5,010 bases of DNA from an uncultured Prevotellaceae bacterium (GTDB lineage Bacteria > Bacteroidota > Bacteroidia > Bacteroidales > Muribaculaceae): contig CAMGFF010000196.1 of assembly GCA_946055125.1 (NCBI GenBank), forward strand, positions 1 to 5,010, given 5' to 3'. The notes under the pieces were generated by a model, which ran no database searches, had not been told where the DNA came from, and saw only the letters and a list, made by a program, of their open reading frames with translations. The position numbers were made by a program, and so were the translations under genes. Below, piece by piece: positions 1 to 5,010 of this stretch. Position 1 is the first letter of the stretch; every line of letters begins with the position of its first letter.

Positions 1-32
1 ACCGCCGTATGCCGAACGGCACGTACGGTGGT
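1..32 (+). ncRNA. Group II intron domain V (catalytic hairpin)
   Basis: Domain V is the catalytic core hairpin that binds the splicing metal ions. Bases 1-10 pair with 23-32 as the lower stem, with a G4.U29 wobble inside the triad C3-G4-C5 and a U10.G23 wobble at its top. A21-C22 form the two-base bulge. G11-C12-C13 pair with G18-G19-C20 around the loop GAAC. The triad wobble and the AC bulge are hallmarks of domain V, and they form only when the plus strand is read as RNA; on the minus strand G4.U29 becomes a C/A mismatch. The distal stem is 3 bp instead of the usual 5, which resembles IIC introns. The outermost pair is at the window edge, so the 5' limit is approximate. Confidence 0.85.
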
Positions 33-34
33 GT

Positions 35-97
35 GAGAGGTCGGTAAATACGAAAATAGGAGATAAACACCCTATGATTAGTGTTTACCTCCTACTC
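35..97 (+). ncRNA. Group II intron domain VI with bulged branch-point A94
   Basis: Domain VI carries the adenosine whose 2'-OH attacks the 5' splice site. G35-A36-G37 pair with C95-U96-C97 and A38-G39-G40 pair with C91-C92-U93, leaving A94 as a single bulged A. A second helix, 43-51 with 81-89, has nine pairs including one G.U (U49.G83). A third, 56-60 with 71-75, has five pairs and a ten-base loop. The domain is therefore longer than the compact hairpin I expect for IIC introns. The bases at 57-70 can also pair with 81-94, so two folds compete. Confidence 0.75.
57..94 (-). terminator. Candidate Rho-independent terminator of the adhesin-like gene, inside antisense domain VI
   Basis: Read on the minus strand, 94-81 pairs with 70-57 as a 14-bp stem around a ten-base loop. 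All positions pair if the single G.U (88 with 63) is counted, whereas on the plus strand that position is an A/C mismatch. The minus-strand RNA continues directly with UUUU (56-53) before CG. It lies about 25 bases past the stop codon of the minus-strand gene, and no other hairpin is visible between them. The hairpin is visible in the sequence; its role as terminator is inferred. The U tract is short, so termination may be partial. Confidence 0.55.
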
Positions 98-118
98 GAT
101 TGTGGATAGGGGGGGCGG

Positions 119-3100
119 TTAGCGCACGAGCACCTTGGTGGCGGTGCCGTGAAGCGTCACTATATAGATACCGGCCGGGACGCTGATGCGGGCATCGGCG
201 GCCACGGGGGCGCTGAATAGAGTGCAGCCCGAAGGAGCTGTTACGGTCACTGCGGCGCCATTTGCTCCGCTGATGATGATTTCGCCCTTGCCACCGGCAA
301 CCTTGGCAACCTTGGCGGCAGGAGAGCTTATTCCCGACTCGGCATCAAATTCAACCACAGCGGGGCTTGAGGCACGCGACTCACCGTTGCTATAGACGGC
401 GCTCACCTGGTAGGCGTAGGTGCCGCTCATGCCGGGCACGTCGGTTGCGGTGAGCGAGGTGACAAGCCCGGAGTTCACCTTTGCGCCGTTGCGGTAGATG
501 TTGTAGCCCAGCAGCTCGGTGTCGGCCGGGAGCAGTCCGGCAGCTTGGAATGAGAAGTCGTCGAGCATAAGGGCGTAGCTGTCGTAGGCATTGTGGTGGA
601 TTGCAAAGTGCTTAGCGCCTGCGGGGAGAGAGAAGCTGAACTCGGTCCACTCCTCCGGCACAATGCCATTGGCGGGATAATTGGTCACGCTCTCCACCGG
701 CAGCATCGTCTCAACATCGGTGCCCGAGGTGGAATAGAGCACCTCAAACTCCTCGGGGAACGCCGTGGAGAAGCTGCGTCCGAAGAACGACACCACCTGG
801 GCTTCGCCCGAAAGCTCGGGAGAGATGAGCCAGTTGTCGTTGAGCGAGTTGCAGCTGAAACCCATGAGCAGGCGGCTGCCGCTGTGAGGTGGGCAGTCGG
901 GGAGATAGCTCGATGGCACACCGGCGAGCACAGGGTCGAAGAGCTGGAACGCCATGGGCTGAGTGCGGTAGGGGTTGTTGGTGTCGGAGAGGAAAGTGTA
1001 GGTCTTCTTGCCGTCGCCGTCGAAGAGCGTCCAGCCGCCGAAGTCGCTGATGGTGAGAGGCTCGTAGCTCTCGCTCTCGAAGTCTTCCACGCGGTCGAAG
1101 TTGCCGGTGAGGCCGTCGAGCGAAGGAGCGGTCCAGGAGAGCGATACCTCGCCGGCAGCCGCCGAGGCAGCCACATCGGTGGGAGCGGGGTGCTCGGAGA
1201 AAGATACGGTTGCAATGGTGGAGGCGGCATCGTTGGCAGCCTCACGGTCGGCATCCCACTTCACTGAGGCGGTGAGGGCATAGCGCTCGGGCGAAGTCGC
1301 GTTTGTGGGCACATAGACCTTAGCGGTGACCACCGAGAGCGGGGCGATTTCGGGCAACTGCGCTGTGGACACCATGCCATTGGCGTCGGTAACCTCGAGC
1401 ACAGCACCGGCAGCGGTAGCCGAGCCGAGATTCTCAATTGAGGCCGAGAGCTGAAGCAAATTGCCGGCAGCCACCTTGCCGGCAGCCGAGAGAGCGGCGA
1501 TGCGCAGGTCGGAGTCCACGAGGTCGCGAATGCGAATGTTGTCGATAGGCACGCTCCAGGTGCTCTCGGCAGTGTTATGGATAGAGCGCACACGTAGCTC
1601 GATGCGAATGTAGGGCGCCTGCTTGAAAGCGGCGAGGTCGGTGCGGCAGAGCGTCCAGCCCGAGGTGGGAGTCTCCTTGAGGTCGATAGTCTGCACCACC
1701 TCAAAAGGCCCACTGCCCTTTGCCACCATCACATCGATGGCGCTGCCCATGCCCTGGTAGAAGAACTCCAGCACAGGATTGGCAGCTGCCGATACACAGG
1801 CCTTAGTGGAGCAGAATCCGAAAGAGGCATTGGCCTCCATGGGCATGATGAAGAAGAAGCCATCGTCGGCATCGTGAGAGTTGAGGTATTGAGGTGCTCC
1901 GGCCTCGTCGTCGTTGCCGGCAAGCTCGAGCTCATTGTCGCCCACGAATTGAGAAAGGAAAGTGTTGTAGCCATTCTCGGGGTCGAGCATCCAAGGCTTG
2001 CTTGGGGAGCGGCCGGCGAAGCTCTCGGCAAAAGGCAATGCGTCGGGCTGTCCCACCACCACGATGTTGCTCTCGGCAGCAGTGGAGTAGTAATACTCGG
2101 CAGTGCCGGCAGTGACCTGGTAGGCGGCGAAGTCCTGGGCGGTGACTGAAGAGTAGTCGAAAGTAACCGAAGTGGCCGAAGTCTCGGCGATAGCCGGGTC
2201 GTAGATAGAGCCGAAAGCGTCGAACACATAATAAGTGACGCTCGCCACATCCACATATCCGCCATTCTCGCCCACCTCGCTCACAGCATCCCACGAGAGG
2301 GTTACTTGCTTGCAGTCGTCGGAGAGCACGGCCTTGAGATTGGAGGGAGGCATGGGGTTGTCGGGCCCGGCGAAGAACATGTCCGACTTGGCAGTTGCGC
2401 CCGGGGTGTCCTTCACGAAAGCCACGGCCTCAACCACATTATAGGTGTTTTTCACAGGCACATCGATCACCCTCACATCGCCGGGATTCACGCCGGTGAT
2501 GGTGAGCACCTTGGAGTAGTTGACCGACACCTGCACCGAGTCGATTGCAGCCAGCGAGGCTCCGGTGAGGGTGGTGGTTGGGGCGGTGTAGGTGACAGCA
2601 GCTTTCAGCTCGCCCTTGGGGGCTACCTGCACTGCCACCGAGCCTGCGGCCGGTGGGTCGACACGCTCAGAGGGGTCGGCGATTGAGAAATTGGTGAGCT
2701 TCAGGTTGCCCGACTTCGCAGCCTCGGAGAGGGCGTGGAAGCCGAAGTGGTAGTATCCCTCGGCCTCGACCGAGAAAGTCTGCACGATGTCGACGAGCGT
2801 CTTGCCCTGAGAGGCAGTGGCAAGCTCAACCACCGAGGTGGTCATAGCCTCCACCGACTGGCTCTCGCCCATGGCGATGGCGAGGCGCTCCTCAGTGCCC
2901 GACGTTAGCGCCGACGACATTTGCACCGACAGCTCGTAGGTCTTGCCGGGAAGGAGATGCACGGCGGGTGAAATCATCCAGTCGTCCATAGCGCCCGAGG
3001 CGGGCTTCATGCACACACTGTAGCCGGTGAAGCCGCCCACCTTCCAGGTCTTGGTGTCGGCATTGGAGTCGAAAGCCACATATCCGGCGATAACATTGGG

Positions 3101-3322
3101 CTCGCCCTTGCCGAGCGAGTGCACGAAAGGCACCTCATAGAATGTGGCCGGCGCCTCGGCAGTGCGAGGGGCAAGCATGGGCGCTGCAAACGACGGGCGC
3201 GCGAAGCGCTCTGCCGAGGAGATTCGCTTCATGGGCAAGCCGGAGGAGCGCACAGGCAGCGCCTGTGCAAGCGCAACGCCGGCAGCGAGCGAAGCAATGA
3301 ATAAAAAAGAGAATTTCTTCAT
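119..3322 (-). CDS. Secreted multidomain adhesin-like protein (choice-of-anchor J and FN3 modules, T9SS-like C-terminus)
   Basis: The product has 1067 residues. Residues 1-19 form a Sec signal peptide (KK, hydrophobic core, ALA then QA) with no lipobox Cys. Residues 60-215 form a jelly-roll module like choice-of-anchor J/cleaved adhesin (DDWMISP at 113-119). Two FN3-like modules follow at about 222-320 and 325-424. A second anchor-J-like module spans 428-600 (ALPFAESF, ending VPIDNIRIRD). A CARDB-like beta module spans about 603-708. An FN3 starts at 712 (TLSW-type SLSWTAP) and resumes at about 935-992 (LLGYNIYRNG); a third anchor-J module lies between (742-928, with FDGDG, NWLISPEL and LMLDDFSF). 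Residues 1000-1067 resemble a T9SS sorting domain, with GEIIISGA, PAGIYIV and terminal KVLVR. Together these suggest export through Sec and then T9SS to the surface or medium. No catalytic domain is recognised, and the ligand is unknown. The ATG sits at the signal peptide, after an AT-rich leader with no Shine-Dalgarno sequence. Domain limits were judged by eye. Confidence 0.9.
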   Translation of the reverse strand: MKKFSFLFIASLAAGVALAQALPVRSSGLPMKRISSAERFARPSFAAPMLAPRTAEAPATFYEVPFVHSLGKGEPNVIAGYVAFDSNADTKTWKVGGFTGYSVCMKPASGAMDDWMISPAVHLLPGKTYELSVQMSSALTSGTEERLAIAMGESQSVEAMTTSVVELATASQGKTLVDIVQTFSVEAEGYYHFGFHALSEAAKSGNLKLTNFSIADPSERVDPPAAGSVAVQVAPKGELKAAVTYTAPTTTLTGASLAAIDSVQVSVNYSKVLTITGVNPGDVRVIDVPVKNTYNVVEAVAFVKDTPGATAKSDMFFAGPDNPMPPSNLKAVLSDDCKQVTLSWDAVSEVGENGGYVDVASVTYYVFDAFGSIYDPAIAETSATSVTFDYSSVTAQDFAAYQVTAGTAEYYYSTAAESNIVVVGQPDALPFAESFAGRSPSKPWMLDPENGYNTFLSQFVGDNELELAGNDDEAGAPQYLNSHDADDGFFFIMPMEANASFGFCSTKACVSAAANPVLEFFYQGMGSAIDVMVAKGSGPFEVVQTIDLKETPTSGWTLCRTDLAAFKQAPYIRIELRVRSIHNTAESTWSVPIDNIRIRDLVDSDLRIAALSAAGKVAAGNLLQLSASIENLGSATAAGAVLEVTDANGMVSTAQLPEIAPLSVVTAKVYVPTNATSPERYALTASVKWDADREAANDAASTIATVSFSEHPAPTDVAASAAAGEVSLSWTAPSLDGLTGNFDRVEDFESESYEPLTISDFGGWTLFDGDGKKTYTFLSDTNNPYRTQPMAFQLFDPVLAGVPSSYLPDCPPHSGSRLLMGFSCNSLNDNWLISPELSGEAQVVSFFGRSFSTAFPEEFEVLYSTSGTDVETMLPVESVTNYPANGIVPEEWTEFSFSLPAGAKHFAIHHNAYDSYALMLDDFSFQAAGLLPADTELLGYNIYRNGAKVNSGLVTSLTATDVPGMSGTYAYQVSAVYSNGESRASSPAVVEFDAESGISSPAAKVAKVAGGKGEIIISGANGAAVTVTAPSGCTLFSAPVAADARISVPAGIYIVTLHGTATKVLVR
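122..325 (-). other. T9SS-type C-terminal sorting domain-like segment
   Basis: Residues 1000-1067 form a small beta-rich domain after the last FN3. It contains the pattern G-x-I-x-I-x-GA (1013-1020), then PAGIYIV (1049-1055), and ends in KVLVR. Known T9SS cargo domains end in a similar GxYxV strand followed by K-hydrophobic-x-V-K/R, as in the gingipains. The match is by pattern, not by a profile search. If correct, the domain is recognised by the outer-membrane T9SS and probably removed on export. Related Bacteroidales C-terminal domains without proven T9SS use are the main alternative. Confidence 0.65.
3266..3322 (-). other. Signal peptide (Sec, signal peptidase I type)
   Basis: The first 19 residues have two lysines, a hydrophobic stretch FSFLFIASLAAGVA and an ALA motif before QA. 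Cleavage after residue 19 or 21 is plausible. There is no Cys near the site, so the protein is not a lipoprotein. This peptide also fixes the start codon, because no in-frame alternative gives a better N-terminus. Confidence 0.85.
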
Positions 3323-3371
3323 AAAAATTGAATATTTGTAATAAAATGATAGAATAATCGGGTAATAAATA

Positions 3372-3379
3372 CAAAAGTA
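3372..3379 (-). promoter_or_regulatory. Candidate Bacteroidetes -7 box for the adhesin-like gene
   Basis: On the minus strand this reads TACTTTTG, a full match to the Bacteroidetes primary sigma -7 element TAnnTTTG. It would start transcription about 40-45 bases before the ATG at 3322. The -33 element is weak: the nearest T-rich match (TTTTCG, around 3403-3408) is spaced about 23 bases away and lacks a clean TTG. Confidence 0.5.
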
Positions 3380-3482
3380 TAATCATTAGACGAGAATAGA
3401 GGCGAAAAGTCTGTTAATAAATACAAAAAAATAGAGTTAATAGATATTTTTAGGCAGAAAGTGCATATTTCGGAACCCGGCA

Positions 3483-3496
3483 GCCACATTTGTGGC
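3483..3496. repeat. Perfect 14-bp palindrome GCCACA/TGTGGC
   Basis: The two 6-base arms surround a TT centre; as RNA this would be five pairs around a four-base loop. It lies about 77 bases upstream of the -33 element of argH and about 104 bases upstream of the -7 box of the divergent gene. The symmetry would suit a dimeric DNA-binding regulator. It does not resemble the AT-rich ArgR operator known from other bacteria, so no regulator is named, and chance is possible. Confidence 0.3.
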
Positions 3497-3572
3497 GGTT
3501 GTAAGTTTTTGGGCATATCTACATTGCTCAAAGGCTGTGTAGCGTTAAATCCCTTTAATCCCGGGGGCAATC

Positions 3573-3604
3573 TTTGGGGATATTGAATTTTTTGAGTAAG
3601 TTTG
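3573..3604 (+). promoter_or_regulatory. Bacteroidetes-type promoter of argH
   Basis: TTTG at 3573-3576 and TAAGTTTG at 3597-3604 match the Bacteroidetes promoter (TTTG at -33, TAnnTTTG at -7) with 20 bases between them. Transcription would begin around 3609-3612, giving a leader of about 20 bases to the ATG at 3629. The leader is AT-rich and has no Shine-Dalgarno sequence, as is common in this phylum. The leader is too short for a riboswitch or attenuator, so control would be at initiation. Confidence 0.75.
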
Positions 3605-3628
3605 CAAATTAATTGTTTATTTAAGACC

Positions 3629-4969
3629 ATGGCATCAAAACTCTGGGAGAAAACTGTGGAGGTGAATCACGATGTTGAGGCCTACACCGTGGGCCGCGAC
3701 CGTGAGATGGACCTCTATCTTGCAAAATACGATGTGCTGGGCTCGCTGGCTCACATAACCATGCTTGAGAGCATAGGGCTGCTCACTACCGACGAGCTCA
3801 GGGTGCTCACCGCCGCCCTGCGCGACATTCACGCCGAGGTGGAGGCAGGCAAATTCGTGATTGAAGATGGAATAGAAGACGTGCACTCGCAGGTGGAGCT
3901 GATGCTCACCCGCCGCCTCGGCGACATGGGCAAGAAGATACACTCGGGCCGCTCGCGCAACGACCAGGTGCTGGTAGACCTCAAGCTCTTCACCCGCCAC
4001 CAGCTGATGGACGTGGTGGAGCTTACCCACAGCCTCTTCGACGAGCTGATACAGAAGAGCAACCAGTATCGCCACGTGCTGATGCCGGGCTATACCCACC
4101 TGCAGATAGCCATGCCGTCGAGCTTCGGTCTGTGGTTTGGAGCCTACGCCGAGTCGCTGGCCGACGACATGCTGTATCTGCAAGCCGCCTATCGCATGAC
4201 CAACCGCAACCCATTGGGTTCGGCAGCGGGCTATGGCTCTTCATTCCCCCTGGACCGCTCGATGACCACGCGGCTGCTGGGTTTTGACTCGATGGACTAC
4301 AACGTGGTCTATGCCCAGATGGGCCGAGGCAAGATGGAGCGCAACGTGGCCTTCGCCCTCGCCACAGTGGCGGGCACGGTGGCCAAGATGGCGTTCGACG
4401 CATGTATGTTCAACTGCCAGAACTTCAACTTCGTGAAACTCCCCAAGGAGTGTACCACAGGCTCGAGCATCATGCCGCACAAGAAGAATCCGGATGTGTT
4501 TGAGCTAATCCGTGCCAAGTGCAACAAGCTGCAGAGCCTGCCGCAGCAGATCATGATGATTATGAACAATCTGCCTGTGGGCTACTTCCGCGACCTGCAG
4601 ATTATCAAGGAGGTGTTTATCCCCGCGTTCGACGAACTCAAAGACTGTCTGCAGATGGCCGCCTATATCATCAACCGCATGGAGGTCAACGAGCATATAC
4701 TCGACAACGCCATCTACGACCCCATGTTCTCGGTCGAGGAGGTCAACCGGCTGGCAGCCCAAGGCATGCCCTTCCGCGACGCCTACAAGAAGGTGGGACT
4801 GGAGATCGAGGCGGGCACTTTCAGCGCCGACCGCAACATACACCACACCCACGAGGGCTCGATGGGCAATCTCTGCAACGACCGGATAACCCAACTCATG
4901 GAAGATACGCTCAGCGGCTTCCACTTCGAGCGTGTCGCCGAAGCCGAACGATTACTCCTGGAAGGATGA
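3629..4969 (+). CDS. argH: Argininosuccinate lyase
   Basis: This cytoplasmic enzyme splits argininosuccinate into arginine and fumarate, the last step of arginine synthesis. The 446-residue product has the usual family length and belongs to the fumarase/aspartase superfamily. Visible motifs are SGRSRNDQV (106-114), the GYTHLQ motif (154-159) with the conserved His157, and the signature loop GSSIMPHKKNPD (278-289), which holds the catalytic serine. The N-terminus has LWEK where many ArgH proteins have LWGGRF. The segment 211-240 (NVVYAQMGRGKMERN) departs from the usual SDRDF-type motif, as I recall for Bacteroidales homologues. The start is the ATG at 3629: an in-frame TTG at 3602 lies inside the promoter -7 box, so it cannot be translated from that transcript, and homologues begin at the MAxKLWEK position. 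The stop codon overlaps the next gene. In Bacteroides arginine is made through succinylated intermediates, but this step is unchanged. Confidence 0.97.
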   Translation: MASKLWEKTVEVNHDVEAYTVGRDREMDLYLAKYDVLGSLAHITMLESIGLLTTDELRVLTAALRDIHAEVEAGKFVIEDGIEDVHSQVELMLTRRLGDMGKKIHSGRSRNDQVLVDLKLFTRHQLMDVVELTHSLFDELIQKSNQYRHVLMPGYTHLQIAMPSSFGLWFGAYAESLADDMLYLQAAYRMTNRNPLGSAAGYGSSFPLDRSMTTRLLGFDSMDYNVVYAQMGRGKMERNVAFALATVAGTVAKMAFDACMFNCQNFNFVKLPKECTTGSSIMPHKKNPDVFELIRAKCNKLQSLPQQIMMIMNNLPVGYFRDLQIIKEVFIPAFDELKDCLQMAAYIINRMEVNEHILDNAIYDPMFSVEEVNRLAAQGMPFRDAYKKVGLEIEAGTFSADRNIHHTHEGSMGNLCNDRITQLMEDTLSGFHFERVAEAERLLLEG

Positions 4970-5010
4970 AGCATATACATTATTATATAATAGCAATCGT
5001 GATGACGGTT
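4966..5010 (+). CDS. N-terminus of an unidentified exported or membrane protein (partial, runs off the window)
   Basis: An ATG at 4966 overlaps the argH stop codon as ATGA, and the frame stays open through all 15 codons to the window end. The peptide MKHIHYYIIAIVMTV has a short basic start followed by a hydrophobic stretch, like a signal peptide or first membrane segment. The four-base overlap implies co-transcription and probably translational coupling with argH. GGAAGG lies directly against the ATG, too close to act as a normal ribosome binding site. The function cannot be inferred from 15 residues, and a chance open frame is not excluded. Confidence 0.6.
   Translation, partial: MKHIHYYIIAIVMTV

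Larger units (their letters stand above)
1..100 (+). mobile_element. 3' end of a group II intron, IIC-like (partial)
   Basis: This is the last part of a group II intron, a self-splicing retroelement RNA; the rest, including any reverse transcriptase/maturase gene, lies left of the window. A domain V hairpin (1-32) is followed by a two-base joiner and a domain VI helix (35-97) with a bulged A at 94. The sequence then ends GAT at 98-100, matching the AY 3' end of group II introns and placing A94 seven bases from the end. The CGC triad and short distal stem of domain V resemble subgroup IIC as in the Oceanobacillus iheyensis intron, a comparison made from memory. IIC introns are known to insert just downstream of transcription terminators, which fits a position at the 3' end of the oppositely oriented gene. 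Whether the intron is complete and active cannot be judged here. Confidence 0.85.
3323..3628. other. AT-rich divergent intergenic region
   Basis: These 306 bases separate the two divergent start codons. The part near the adhesin-like gene (3323-3460) is strongly AT-rich with runs of A. The middle (3465-3570) is more mixed and holds a GCCACA/TGTGGC palindrome at 3483-3496. The right end holds the argH promoter. Open frames across the region have no convincing protein features, and I see no tRNA, recognisable riboswitch or repeat array. The 3410-3570 segment belongs to neither predicted transcript, so it is more likely regulatory DNA, an undetected small RNA or unused spacer. Confidence 0.6.

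Noticed and set aside
1..36. Possible C-terminal end of a plus-strand protein gene (open frames end at 34-36 and 43-45).
   Set aside because: The bases form a complete group II intron domain V with its diagnostic wobble and bulge, which explains them better than coding sequence.
57..94. The hairpin taken as an ordinary terminator with no other role.
   Set aside because: The flanking domain V, the bulged A94 and the GAT end show that it lies inside an intron. The terminator role is kept only as a second function on the minus strand.
109..115. A run of seven G as a phase-variation tract.
   Set aside because: It lies outside any coding region, just past the stop codon of the minus-strand gene and away from the promoters, so slippage would not switch either gene.
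593..1267. A 224-codon open frame on the plus strand inside the adhesin-like gene.
   Set aside because: It lies wholly antisense to a well-supported coding region and has a low-complexity Glu/Gly/Val/Arg-rich product with no domain. GC-rich DNA with few stop codons on the opposite strand explains it.
3323..3628. An ArgR operator upstream of argH.
   Set aside because: Some AT-rich TGAAT-like words occur, but no convincing palindromic ArgR box is visible, and I do not know the Bacteroidales motif well enough to claim one.
3319..3630. A 103-codon minus-strand open frame covering the intergenic region.
   Set aside because: It overlaps both divergent promoters and the start codons of both genes. 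Its product has no signal, domain or familiar sequence.
1..5010. CRISPR array, tRNA, rRNA or toxin-antitoxin genes.
   Set aside because: No regularly spaced repeats, cloverleaf, rRNA-like sequence or small gene pair could be found on either strand.

Overview
The window looks like a chromosomal segment from a member of the Bacteroidota, most likely order Bacteroidales. Three things point there: two promoter-like sites of the Bacteroidetes type (TAnnTTTG at -7), start codons with no Shine-Dalgarno sequence, and a large Ala-rich secreted protein ending in a type IX secretion (T9SS)-like C-terminal domain. The ArgH sequence also resembles the Bacteroidales form. Coding DNA is GC-rich and the intergenic DNA next to both start codons is AT-rich. 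A family such as Muribaculaceae or Prevotellaceae is possible, but the window alone does not settle it.

Layout, left to right. Positions 1-100 are the 3' end of a plus-strand group II intron. Domain V folds with a CGC catalytic triad, the conserved G.U pair of the triad and an AC bulge. Domain VI has a bulged branch-point A at 94, and the intron probably ends at T100. The features resemble subgroup IIC. The body of the intron and any reverse transcriptase/maturase lie left of the window. Only 18 bases separate the intron end from the stop codon of the next gene, which runs towards it. On the opposite strand, part of domain VI forms a 14-bp hairpin followed by UUUU that could serve as that gene's terminator.

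Positions 119-3322 (minus) encode a 1067-residue exported multidomain protein: signal peptide, three choice-of-anchor-J/cleaved-adhesin-like modules, FN3-like modules, a CARDB-like module and a T9SS-like C-terminus. One FN3 domain appears to be split by an inserted jelly-roll module. Its ligand or substrate cannot be read from the sequence.

Positions 3323-3628 are an AT-rich divergent intergenic region with a candidate promoter on each strand and a short perfect palindrome. Positions 3629-4969 (plus) encode argininosuccinate lyase (ArgH), the last step of arginine biosynthesis. A TGA/ATG overlap starts a further plus-strand gene at 4966, cut by the window end after 15 codons. It begins with a signal-peptide-like or membrane-segment-like sequence, so argH is probably co-transcribed with an envelope protein gene.

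The adhesin-like gene and argH are divergently transcribed, and nothing suggests that they work together. The least ordinary part of the window is the intron end and its placement against the adhesin-like gene. No clearly new multi-gene system is visible.
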